A DNA stretch of 64,000 bases, from NCBI GenBank assembly GCA_964035545.1, contig OZ037767.1:14551998-14615997 (forward strand). The letters are read 5' to 3'. The position numbers and the translations under genes were made by a program. Below the pieces are notes generated by a model. That model worked only from the letters and a program-made list of their open reading frames with translations. It did not search any database and was not told the origin of the DNA. Below are positions 12,501 through 22,530 of the stretch, one piece after another (position 1 is the stretch's first letter; the number at the start of each line of letters is the position of its first letter). Source of the stretch: Bugula neritina. Lineage: Eukaryota > Bryozoa > Gymnolaemata > Cheilostomatida > Bugulidae.

Positions 12501-15500
12501 AAAGTTACACTAGTAGTGCAGGAGCTAAACAAACGGCTAGTAGACAAAGTTTATTGCCGCTGTATGTATAGTTTACACTGATTTAGAGATACGTTCATAT
12601 GTCAAGCAAACATTGATAAGGTCATATAACATGAATGCTCACAACCCGGAAAGCACTGTTCAACGTGTTTTCAAGTGCCAACGCGGCAATAGTACAATAA
12701 TGAGTGTAAAAAAAGCATCACATGTCTGTTTTTACACACTCTGCCTACTGTCATATGCATATTTCTAAAGTTATATAAAAAGTAGTTGTTTTAGCATCTT
12801 TAGCTGGTGCCATTTATCCTTATTCGCCCACATACAAATTTGGCCCCAATTTGACTTCTCTAAAACCCTTTAATCCCTTAATCATGCATACATCTATTTG
12901 ACCACAGCACTGATTTCATCTATTTAATTCAATGACTACCCTTTGTGTGGTGATTTTATGGATAGATATAGCAAAGGGGGAATTGGCCTTTGTTACTCGG
13001 TGTAAAAGTACGTTTTTAAGTTTAGTTGAACTCTATCTAGTACTCAGTGTGAATTCAGGACTTTTCACCACAAAGAATAATGCAGCAAATAGGTTAACGA
13101 AGTTGACTAATGAAACGTCAACAGCATCTGAATGGATTTTGTTGTTATACAAGCATTAAAAATTTAATTTTTAAACTTCTAAAAGTTCAATTTGACATCT
13201 AACTAGAAATCAACCAGTGTACTTTAGCAGCTGTCATCTCTTGGATGTAAAAGGGAAGATTTGTTTTCTGCTTCGCTCGTTTTGATTAATATGAGAGTTT
13301 GAAGCAATAGCTCAGCAAGTTTTAGGGTGAATGCTTTATTCTAAATGCAATATGGTTGCCTTATCAACGCGGTAAAAATATTTACTGTTATAGCATTTCA
13401 CAAATTTAATTTTTGAGCATCAGTTTTCTGGCATAATTCCATTTAAGGTCATCACATATATTTTGCACAAGAATGTATGCTACTGTTTTATTTTTATTCG
13501 CTTAATATTCGATATGCAGAATTTTAGGGTAGATAACTCCGAATAACACCTGCAGTATAAGCAGTCTTTATTTCAGTTTATTTGTCTACCAACTCTTGAA
13601 ATTAATCTAAAATGTAGCAAGCATTCTAATGAGTGTGCTAGAAGGACTACGCGACTAAGATATGTGTCCATGAAGTCAAGGTTACTGTCTAGTTAGAGTA
13701 AGCACAAGCTGTCTGGATATTTTAGGGTCATTACCAGTTTAAATAGTTCACTCTACATTTTATAACAAGTAGTTCTATATTTAGTAATTAAATTATGAGT
13801 TTGTACCAAGTTTGTCTACTGTATACCTTTAGACTTCATGCTGTGGTTATAGATACACCGATATTGATGTCATTTTTTACACACACACTCACTCACTCTC
13901 TCACTCACTCAACCAGCATATGGCAGCCACCCTATGCAGTATTCCTCTGCTACACTTGGACAGTGGACAAAGCTTCAACCTCTCTAATAATACAGTGCCA
14001 GTTGCCAGGAAACCATCATTATTTTTTCTCTCTTGGTTGTAGGTTAACAGCCCACCAAATGGATTGCACAAGAACTTCATAACCAATACGCTTCTGGAAA
14101 CGGCAAGAGTTCGGAGAGATAAGGCGCCTACCGCATCAGAGAATTTTCCAAACTCCCAGAACCCAGGTACCAAGTCTTTCTCATGTTTTTCTGTCGCACT
14201 TTATAGCTTTGTTAGAATATTCTTCACTGCTGCAAGATGAAGGATTTTTTGTTTCACAACTTATGTGACCATTTTTGTTTTGATTCTTTTTTGCTGAAAG
14301 AAGTATTTCAGCTTAAGGTTTAAATCAGATGTTACTATGAAAAAATTGCCGGAGCAAACAGCACTCTAGTTTGTAGCTAGAAAACATGTCTGTATGAAAA
14401 ATACGCACCGACCAACACCCAGCATAAGTGCTCTTTTATGTTGGAGTCCTTATCCAGTACATATAGCAGAATAACAATAGGATTCAATTTTCTTCTGGCA
14501 TAATTTGCTGCTACTGTTTCCCATCTGGCGACGACTTTCTTAAACACTTATTGCAGCATTCCGTAGCTGTAATAATTTTAATTTTGCATCAACAAATGTT
14601 TTATTCTTACAACAGCATTAGATAATATGTAGAAGAGTAAACTAAAGAAATGAACATCCCTTCTTTATCATGGTATATCAAGTTTCAGCAAAACTTTTCC
14701 CAGTTTTGACTTTATGTAGCCGAGATAATTCAAATTAATATAAAATATGTTATAAATAATTTTTGCACTAAATAAATTTTTTTATCATTATTGTTTCCTG
14801 TGTTTCATACTACCTATTGACTTCTCTACATACTAACTATTTATATACTAACTACTTTATTACTGCTATTGACTATTCTATGTCGTAACTACTTTTCTAA
14901 CAAAGTGGCAACACATCTTGGTTCAGCCTACTTAAAATTAATCAAACTGTATAACATTGAACCCTTTTAGTTGCAGAGACAGAAGTAAATCCTGAGGAGT
15001 CACCAGCCAAGGTGGTAAAGTTAGAGGCAACAACCGACAGTCTACAAGCCAGGCTCAGGAGACACCTTAATGGTGGTGATGTCACGGAAAGGGGCCCAGT
15101 CAGTCACACTCCCATTACCACAGCTAGTAGTAAGTGTCACATCACATCATCTACTGTCACAGCTAGTAGTGTCACAGCACAGCTGACAACAAGTTAATGT
15201 GTCGCACTTGTTAACTAAACTTCTACATAATTGGTTTCTGCCTTGGTTTAAACATTATTTTTTGAAACTGTTTGTTCAAAGATACTTTGGCTCAATCAGC
15301 AGATGGCCGAGTAAAACGTGTGCAGCTGTTAATCATCACAGATTTCTGGAAAAAGTTCCCCGGATATTACAAACATTTCACAATGGGCTGTTTAGATGTG
15401 ACATAAACCTTTGGTCTATTGTTTGTCAGTTTTCTTTCAGTTCAGTTGAAATGTTTTCCCTAAAGTCACATCCGTTTTCAGCATCCGGGGGAACTCATTT

Positions 15501-18500
15501 CTGACTTATCGTGTTGATTGATTATATACAAAACAATAAACTAAATACCCATCAGCTACTGCTGCCAATGTTATGATGCATCTTGTAGATGTTACTCAGC
15601 CGTCTGCCACATCCACACTACTGTTGAGTCGGCTGAGTTCAGTGGTGGATACAGTAACCAAGAGTGAGATACGTACGTTCTACCACCCCCCTATTATGCC
15701 TGCTGCATCCACCACTGTAGCTGCTGATGCCAAACTCCAAGATGGTGTGTCTACGTCTCAGAGTCGAAGTGATGAGTGTGAATACTGTGGAAAGGTGCTT
15801 TTCTTTACCCTTCCCTCTGCACCTGTCCAATGTTACTGTTCCTTCTATACTAGCTATTTGAAATATAATCTTTTTTTACTAGATACTTTATAATGATAAA
15901 AATAAAACAGAAATTAGGTACATATAATAATGTTTAAGACTTTGTATAAATTAAAGCTTGATACAGGTAAATCTGATATTCTAATTGTATACTAACCCAG
16001 TGCATGCGTACATGCATTCCATGGTACCCATACGTCTGATGCTACACATGCATTCTATGTTACACGCATATTCTGTATGGACCCAGGTGTTTGCCAACAA
16101 AAGCAATCTCAAAGTTCACAGAAGAAGTCACACTGGAGAGAAGCCCTACAAGTGTGACTTGTGTCCATATTCATGTGCTCAGTCTAGCAAGTTAACCAGA
16201 CATAAGAAGACACACGGAGGCAGTCACAGGTGCCGAGTGTGTGGGGCTCCCTTCACGAACTCAGCGTAAGAACTTTTTAGTTGTACGATTACGTAATCAC
16301 TGTTATCACACAATCTTAACAAGAAATGTATGGCGATGGTTTAAAAGCTGTCTGTGTTTGTGTGTTGGCAGCCCTTGATAGGAGTTGCAGCGTTCACCAG
16401 TTAGATATGCTTTACTCTTGGAGATAAACTGAGAGTCTAATAGAGGAAATATAAACCAGATATTTTAGTAGTCATTTACTAGTACGTGCAAATATAAAGG
16501 CATTTTATGTTGGCAGTCTATCTGTTCTTTTTCCTTGAGTAGTGAATGGATATTATACCGGCGAACATTTTAGTTAAAAATAGTTATTTTAATATTTAAA
16601 TCGAATTAAAAATTCTGAAAAATCAAGAATATTAATGAGGGATCTACAGTTGTTGTTGATAAAGTGTTTTATGCGGCTCAAAATAATGATGAATATATTA
16701 AGCTATAAAGATAATATTTTTAGTTAGCTAGTACTCACTACTAGTATCTACTAATATAGTACTTACTGCTAGTAGTCACTACTATTACTCATTATCAGTG
16801 CATACTACTAGTACATGCTGCCAGTAACTACTGTTAGTACTCACTACTAGTACCTACTACTAGTAGTCACTACTGATACCCACTGCTAGTACTTACTACT
16901 AGTACTCACTACTAGTACTCACTACTAGTACCTACTACTAGTACTCATTTAGAAGCAGTAGTGAAAAAATTGAGATAGCCTAAGCTTTTTAAGTTTTTTT
17001 TTATTAAATTTTGGCTTGGGGTGCTAGTAAAAATTTTTGCAAAAACATTACTTTTTTTGCTACATTTCTAATCTAGAACACAGGTTTTTCTCAAATTCTG
17101 CACCTACCTCGCTATTAAAAGCCCCTACTAGTAAATATTTTGCTGAGTATTTATGGCTGGTTCTACTCAAAGTATTTTTCAGGACGATGGAGAGACACAT
17201 GAGGAAGTGTCTGGAGGAAAACAGGAAGTTGAGGCTGACTGACCCTGCTGCCGGGGGACAGCCTCACCATATGCAGTCCGTGACCGGTTCTATGATGCCA
17301 ACGCTGTCATCTCCTCACCATCAGCATATGGGTGGGTGTGGCTTAGAGTTTGTGGGTGTGGCTTGGAGTTTGTGGGTGTGGCATGAAGTTTGTGGGTGTG
17401 GCTTGGAGTTTGTGGGTGTGGCTTGGAGTTTTTATCTGGAACTTTACTGTAATAAATATTGTACTATAATAATAAATAATTATTCTAATAAACATTATAA
17501 TGTTATATTAAATATTGTAATAAATATTATAATAAATATCATAATTAAATTATCATAGAACTAAAGAGTATAATAAATATTTCAACAAATTTCAATAAAT
17601 ATCATAAAACTATTCAAATAAGTATGACAATTATTATAAGAAGTTATTTTGTGTAACTGTGTAAGTGAATTATAACATGAAGCAGTGCTGGATTATTCTT
17701 ACTTATTTTGTTCTATTGTGTTGACATGACATGATATGTGAAAAAAGGGCACGGTTTGATTTTCATGTTGTTGTAGGACGCGTTTTAGTGTTTAGATTGT
17801 GCAAAAACTAAAATGTTTAGCTGAATCAAATTAATCACTTTGATTGTCAATTATGCCAGATAAAATGTGTTAAGATCCGCAAAATCAGAAGAATGATGAT
17901 TTTGATGTAATGGTTGCAAAGTTTTTTGTGCTTTGGCAACTGTTGCTTTTATTAAAAGGTGTGGCATGACCTGGTTATTGCTCTCTATACAAGTACCAGT
18001 ATCTGTCAAAGTGCATTCCAAAAATTTCAAAACAGGAAGCATACTGTGAAAACTGCTTTTTATTGTTTGAGTTTGTTGAAATGTCATTATCTTCTTTAGC
18101 AGGTGTTGGTAGACCAACTCTCTCTCATTTTCCATACAGACACCCCTTCAATATGCTTCCCCAAAGTCCGCCGTATTCAGCACCACTACCTACTCTACAA
18201 ACTCAAACTTCCGTCGCATCAATGCCACAGTTTCCTGCCACCGTGGCTCCACTCCCGAGATACAACAGATACCCATCTGCGACGTCGCTAGCGCCCTCTG
18301 ACGACTACATGCCCACTGACCTCTCACAGTGTAAAACCTCTACACCCTCCACTCCTACTACTCCGGCACAAGAACCTCTAGAGTACCGTAGATATACTAG
18401 CAATGACTCAGTGCCATCCGTTCCTCGACCTGTCCTTGACACGGCCATAGAGGAAGATGCTTGTGGAGCTCTGAATCTCTCCTCCAGATCTATACGCACT

Positions 18501-18575
18501 TCCACGAGTACTGATCCAACCCGGCCTCCATCTACGAGTAGTCGTACTCCTTCTGTAACCGAGCCCGACAACTAG
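3426..18575 (+). CDS. BCL11: BCL11/CTIP-like C2H2 zinc-finger transcription factor (5'-partial)
   Basis: Sequence-specific nuclear transcription factor of the BCL11A/BCL11B (CTIP; fly CG9650) family, known as chromatin-linked repressors. Exons forming one phase-consistent reading frame are 3426-3563, 8932-9030, 10369-10511, 14043-14166, 14971-15129, 15556-15794, 16087-16265, 17183-17331 and 18103-18575. Together they encode 566 residues plus stop. The first exon carries a finger with the spacing C-x2-C-x12-H-x4-H and an LQH core, as in BCL11 finger 1. Exons 15556, 16087 and 17183 encode the C-terminal finger triad, with [27 protein letters not shown] and [15 protein letters not shown] nearly identical to vertebrate fingers 4-5. 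Between finger 1 and the triad lie Ser/Thr-rich, acidic exons without any finger; vertebrate BCL11 has a finger 2-3 pair there. The tail has a CtBP-type motif. Family assignment is firm; the exon set between 3563 and 8932 is not. Confidence 0.92.
4928..5085. repeat. Degenerate ~19-bp repeat TTTGACCCAATACTGTC
   Basis: About eight diverged units of TTTTGACCCAATACTGTCT in the BCL11 intron. Confidence 0.7.
5683..5878. repeat. CTCTTTAGTTATA tandem array
   Basis: Alternating units ACTCTTTAGTTATA and CTCTTTGCTCTTTAGTTAT, about 13 elements. Confidence 0.88.
8456..8507 (+). CDS. Possible BCL11 alternative exon (uncertain)
   Basis: Flanked by a pyrimidine-rich acceptor ending TTTTAG and donor AAAG|GTTAGT. 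In phase 0 it encodes [17 protein letters not shown] and leaves phase 1, matching the acceptor at 8932. The finger 1 exon ends in phase 1, and joining it here puts a TGA five codons in. The 34-bp segment 7977-8010 would join it in frame but needs a phase-2 donor upstream that I do not see. It may follow an unseen exon, be used in another isoform, be a poison exon, or not be an exon. Confidence 0.35.
8932..9030 (+). CDS. BCL11: BCL11 exon, poly-serine segment
   Basis: Acceptor TTATCAG, donor CAAG|GTTGCT, phase 1 in and phase 1 out. An AGC/AGT run encodes eight consecutive serines after DV, followed by [20 protein letters not shown]. The composition fits the low-complexity acidic-serine linkers of BCL11 proteins. 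Assignment rests on phase fit with the next exon and composition rather than on a domain. Confidence 0.65.
10369..10511 (+). CDS. BCL11: BCL11 exon, Ser/Thr-rich linker
   Basis: Acceptor GCTTTCAG, donor TCG|GTGAGT, phase 1 in and phase 0 out. It encodes a disordered, Ser/Thr/Asp/Glu-rich stretch with the repeated DSxTxSE pattern [13 protein letters not shown]. No zinc finger is present. It joins in phase to both the preceding and following exons. Confidence 0.75.
10512..14042 (+). other. BCL11 intron
   Basis: AT-rich intron with no recognisable exon. It holds short TACTAGTA-type simple sequence near 12300-12370 and a CACACTCACTC microsatellite at 13880-13912. The ORFs at 12077-12271 and 12932-13159 show no family resemblance and no plausible splice context. 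Confidence 0.5.
14043..14166 (+). CDS. BCL11: BCL11 exon
   Basis: Acceptor TTGTAG, donor CCAG|GTACCA, phase 0 in and phase 1 out. It encodes [19 protein letters not shown], then a basic patch TARVRRDK and a Pro/Ser/Asn-rich end. No finger. Placed in the gene by phase continuity and collinearity. Confidence 0.7.
14971..15129 (+). CDS. BCL11: BCL11 exon
   Basis: Acceptor CCCTTTTAG, donor AGTA|GTAAGTG, phase 1 in and phase 1 out. Encodes an acidic start ([18 protein letters not shown]) followed by [14 protein letters not shown]. The exon end and donor are partly repeated 45 bp downstream, inside the intron. Placed by phase and collinearity. Confidence 0.72.
15556..15794 (+). CDS. BCL11: BCL11 exon leading into the C-terminal zinc-finger triad
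   Basis: Acceptor CCATCAG at 15549-15555, donor GAAAG|GTGCTT, phase 1 in and phase 0 out. A Ser/Thr-rich stretch is followed by [11 protein letters not shown], the first half of a finger whose second half is in the next exon. This equals the start of vertebrate BCL11 finger 4 (CEYCGKVF). Confidence 0.9.
16087..16265 (+). CDS. BCL11: BCL11 exon with C-terminal zinc fingers
   Basis: Acceptor ACCCAG, donor TCAGC|GTAAGA, phase 0 in and phase 2 out. Completes finger 4 ([15 protein letters not shown]), contains the TGEKPYK linker and the whole of finger 5 ([21 protein letters not shown]), and starts finger 6 ([12 protein letters not shown]). In vertebrates the finger 4-6 triad is the DNA-binding module that recognises TGACCA-type sites; near-identity here suggests the same base contacts. 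Confidence 0.95.
16266..17182 (+). other. BCL11 intron with ACTAGT array and dispersed repeat
   Basis: Contains an imperfect array of TACTAGTACTCAC units (about 16735-16945) rich in the palindrome ACTAGT, then a copy of a dispersed AT-rich repeat (16974-17113) also present near 27796 and 59074. No coding potential recognised. Confidence 0.55.
16735..16945. repeat. TACTAGTACTCAC palindrome-rich array
   Basis: About 15 imperfect 12-15-bp units, each with ACTAGT or AGTACT palindromes, in the BCL11 intron before the last finger exon. Confidence 0.85.
17183..17331 (+). CDS. BCL11: BCL11 exon completing the last zinc finger
   Basis: Acceptor ATTTTTCAG, donor ATGG|GTGGGT, phase 2 in and phase 1 out. 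Completes finger 6 as [10 protein letters not shown], so its ligands read C-x2-C-x12-H-x3-C: the final histidine of vertebrate BCL11 (HMKKWH) is replaced by cysteine, which can still bind zinc. Downstream is a Met/His/Gln/Pro-rich segment. The donor is the first unit of a five-copy 20-bp tandem repeat. Confidence 0.88.
17332..17431 (+). repeat. 20-bp tandem repeat starting at the splice donor
   Basis: Five copies of GTGGGTGTGGCTTGGAGTTT with few changes. The first base of copy 1 is the first base of the intron, so every copy begins with a GTGGGT donor-like hexamer. Confidence 0.9.
17432..18102 (+). other. BCL11 last intron, AT-rich part
   Basis: AT-rich, with AATAAATAT-type simple sequence at 17445-17540. 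It ends in the tandem acceptor TTTAGCAG at 18095-18102. Nothing else recognised. Confidence 0.5.
18103..18575 (+). CDS. BCL11: BCL11 last coding exon, C-terminal tail with CtBP-type motif
   Basis: Phase 1 in; the stop codon TAG is at 18573-18575. It encodes a Pro/Ser/Thr-rich, disordered C-terminus (start [20 protein letters not shown]). MPTDLSQC contains PTDLS, which matches the PxDLS motif bound by the corepressor CtBP. A second hydrophobic LNLS patch ([10 protein letters not shown]) follows, then ends ...VTEPDN. The acceptor is TAGCAG, so two in-frame starts differing by one alanine codon are possible. The poly-Pro/Ser composition and position after the finger triad fit BCL11 tails. Confidence 0.85.
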
Positions 18576-18843
18576 TCTCATAGGTATATTTTGTAAATAC
18601 TTATACTGATGATTATTTTGAAACAAAGTTTAGTTTCAGCTTTTACTATATCAAAGTTTCAACAATTTATTAAAAGATATTTTTAAAGACTGTACGCTTG
18701 TCATCTAATATTTATTAAAAAAGTGCGCTAAAGAAATTGTTGTTCAACGCCTTTTAAGAATTGAGAGATAATAACTCCAATTTAAAATTATTTGAGCTAG
18801 GTGTGCCACATGTTACCTTGACTTACAGTTTACAAAATGTTTG

Positions 18844-18849
18844 AATAAA
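18844..18849 (+). terminator. Candidate poly(A) signal of the BCL11 gene
   Basis: AATAAA about 270 bp after the stop codon. Other candidates lie further downstream, for example near 19900, so 3' end choice is uncertain. Confidence 0.45.
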
Positions 18850-21800
18850 GCCATTTGGTATAAAAACCTTAGCTGACTAAAACTAGACTCAGTTATATAT
18901 ATATTTCATTTCTATCTTGCAAAATCTTATACCTATCAACTTGTACCTGTGTAATACGGAACCACCTATTAGTATACAGGTGACATCCATATTACATATA
19001 TAATATAGATATTACCTACATTTGTAATATACATGTTGCTGTTATGTAAACTGTTATGTAGAAAATTAAAAGACCTCACTGGCATTGAGGTTAGCCTGAA
19101 TGGTGAAAGATGCTTCATCGTATTGCCTTTACTCTAGCCTGTCTGGTATATATATACATAACATGGACATAATATACAGTATTACAATACAGTATTAAAA
19201 ATGTATATAATGCAAGCGCAGTATAAGAGTGTATACAGGTTATACGTCGTGTTCCAAACACACTACTCTGTATTCCTTTGATATCATTGGTTTTTTATAA
19301 TTATAATATGTTATCGATAAATAATTTTGTGATAGTTTTATCAATTTTCTGTATATATATCAGTATTGCTACGAATACTGCATTTTACACAGTCTAAAAA
19401 TTGGATGGGCGGGTTTTGATTTAATAGTATTAGCACTAGATGTTATGTAGATTGAAGAAAACATGTGATAGTGTTACCTTTGTGTATTGTAACATTCGCT
19501 ATAACTAGTTAGTTAGCCATTACCTTGTTGCTCTGTTATGTGTTTAAATACATAACGTGGTAATTTATCATTATATTTTAAGAATAGTGTATTATGTGTA
19601 CATACAGATTGGTATGTCCTGACTGATTTCAACCATTACGGGTACGGATAGGTTAATTTTTATAAAACTATAGTATTCAATATAATTGACTAGCATCAAT
19701 GTGTATTACTCCAAGTATTGAAGTAGTATTATATGCATAACCGTATTATTCTTTAGCTAATGTAGATTACTCGCACTTTTTTTTAACAAAAATCATTTAT
19801 GTCTGTAATATACATTAATCATTGTTAACACGCTTGTCTGTTTTCTTTTTTATATGACGCAATCAGAAATGATAACATTGCTTGTTCTATACTTCTTGGA
19901 ATAAAATTTCCCCGGTGATATGTGGAAAAACATGAAGTGTTTTGTTTATTGTTTATGCTCAGTTTTAGATTCAATTCAAGTATATGCAACAGAAAGCAAT
20001 TTTCAAATTTCTAATTAGTGTCATATATTATACACTTGGAGATTGTTATAAGTAACTTCAAACACAGTGTTTGTGTTTTGACTAGTTGGCTTGAATTAGT
20101 GAAATATTCCCAAAAGTTTTTAAAAATAGGGTTAGTGAGGAGAGCTTTTTCTGATTTTTGTGGTTGAAACAATGTCAACACAAAATGTTGTGCTCTGCTA
20201 ATGTCATTAATAACATGTTATATGTTGTCATAATATAAAATAATATTGTCAAAGTAGTTTTTACCAAAGTATTTTCTATAACTTTAACAAGCTTTCAAAT
20301 CTCATATACAAAGTCAAACTGGAGAATATAATTAATATCATTCAAGTTATAAAGGATCGTTTTGTATTTGAATTTTTCTGCGAAACGGAATGAATTCATT
20401 TGATGAATTTTTTCCGGTTTAGCAAAACAAAATATTGTTTTAGGAAACCCAATAATAATATTCTGCTGCAAAAGAAAACCGGTGTATAATGTACAACAGT
20501 GAAGATTATTTGTCAAGCCAACATTATCATCTATATTAGTTATTACTTTGAACAGACAACTCCTTTAATTAGATGAAAGCGAGTGCTACACTGAGTAAAC
20601 ATTTGTGGTTTGAAATGAAAAAAAGTCATTCAATTAATAGAAATGCTGGTAATTTGACAAACTAGACTCTATCATTTTACAAAGTAATTACTGACAATAA
20701 AAACAATATGATTTTAAGTATAAAATGGCAAAAATGCTAAGTTTCTAACTACTTTGTAGTTATGTACTAGAAGTTACCTTCTCGATAATGATGCAGTAAT
20801 ACAGCCATACGTAATTTAAGCAACTCCATTAGTCCAACATGTAATATTACAAAAAGTATTTCAGCAAACGTTATAAAGTTCATTTGTTTGCATTCTAAAT
20901 TCAGAAATTGTGAATTACAAGAAAATTACAACATGGCGTAGCTGGATTAGACTATAAACTTGCGAGTAGCTTGATTAGACAACTCCTAGTTTTTATCTAC
21001 ACAACTTTTTTCAAGTTTGAAGTCACTGAACAATCTTACTAGGCAGCGATGTTTAGAGTTTTGTAATAAATAACTTGATCATTATAAGTCAAAATATTTA
21101 GCTGAAAATTGCTAAAAGTTTTGAAAAGCAAGAAAAAGATTTAAAGGTTAGAGGGGCTGTTAATTGAATGAAAGTCACTACAGACAAATATATATTATAA
21201 TACAGAATGAAAGCCTTAGAACTATGTAGTCAGCAAATGGTGTTAAGTAACGTCTGTATAGCTCTCATAAAAAACTTTAGCACTATGGCTATAAAACTTG
21301 TGATTATAAACATCAAACTAAAGATCAATTTTGAGGACAACGCATGTGTAAGCAATTATTGTGTTACCAAGTATAATATGAAGGTAGGTGAAGAAATGCA
21401 AAATTATTGCTCTTAGAGTGTTGGAATAAATTATTTTGATTTTAGAGCGACATGAACAAATTAGTTATTCACTATATCAATGATTGATCATTCTGCAGTC
21501 CTACTAAACACTATGCATACAATAGTTTCTATAAACTATAATATTATATATATTATTATAATATTATAAAGTAGTTGATTAGCTGAATAAAGTTAGTTTT
21601 ATATTATACGTATGAGAATAAATATGAGGGCAAAATTTGCTTCAAGAAGTTATTTTACAATCTATGCAGCAATATATAACCATATTATTTTGTATAAATG
21701 GCTTATATATTTATAAATGGCATATCAAGCAGTTTCTATGGGGCAATTTCATTTCATATTGTCTAAAAATCATTATTGTTAATAGCAACAATAAACATTC

Positions 21801-22357
21801 TAGTTTAATGTATATATATAAGGAATTGAGGTCTGATTAATAATTAATCAAATTAAAATGGTCACAGTTTAATACTAAGATGATTTTAAAAAGGTGTATA
21901 GATGCACTTGGAGTTGTATTCTAAATATTTGAAGGGTGTCGTTAAATTTTGGATTAATCCGCATTTATAACAATTGAGGTTCATTGAAGAAAAAATTAAA
22001 TCATAACATTATTTGGATTTTATGATCACGTTTTTATTTTTTGTAGTTAAATTTTAACTTAGTTTGAAAAATATTATTGCAAGGTTTAATTGCGTATAAA
22101 TAATCAGTTGAAATAGTAGTTGACCTATATTGGGTCGGGTTTGCGATACGTACTACAATCTAAATAATATAATAACGCTATGTAATTTTCAGTCGGTTCG
22201 CAAGTCAATCAACACAAAATTGTGCAGCTCTATTTCGAGATTTTTTCACAATTGCCTTGCTGAAAATTGACACATCTGTGCACCAGAAATAAAATTCGTG
22301 ATTAATCTTTTTGCGAATGCTTATGTCATTTGCATAGGAGTAAAACGTTGCAGGTGA

Positions 22358-22530
22358 GCATTCTGATACTCATACTCATAGTCATACTCATACTGATACT
22401 GATACTGATAGTCGTAGTAGTCATACTCATGGGACTAGGAGACTCATACTCAAAGTCATTCTCATACTCATACTCATACTGGACCTGGTAGTGGTAGTGG
22501 TACCCGTACTACTAATAGTAATACTATTAC
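22358..22530. repeat. ATACTCATACTGAT simple-sequence block
   Basis: Imperfect 6-bp units (ACTCAT, ACTGAT, AGTCAT) passing into GTAGTGGTAGTGGTACC and ACTACTAATAGTAATACT. This is low-complexity DNA without coding value. Confidence 0.7.
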
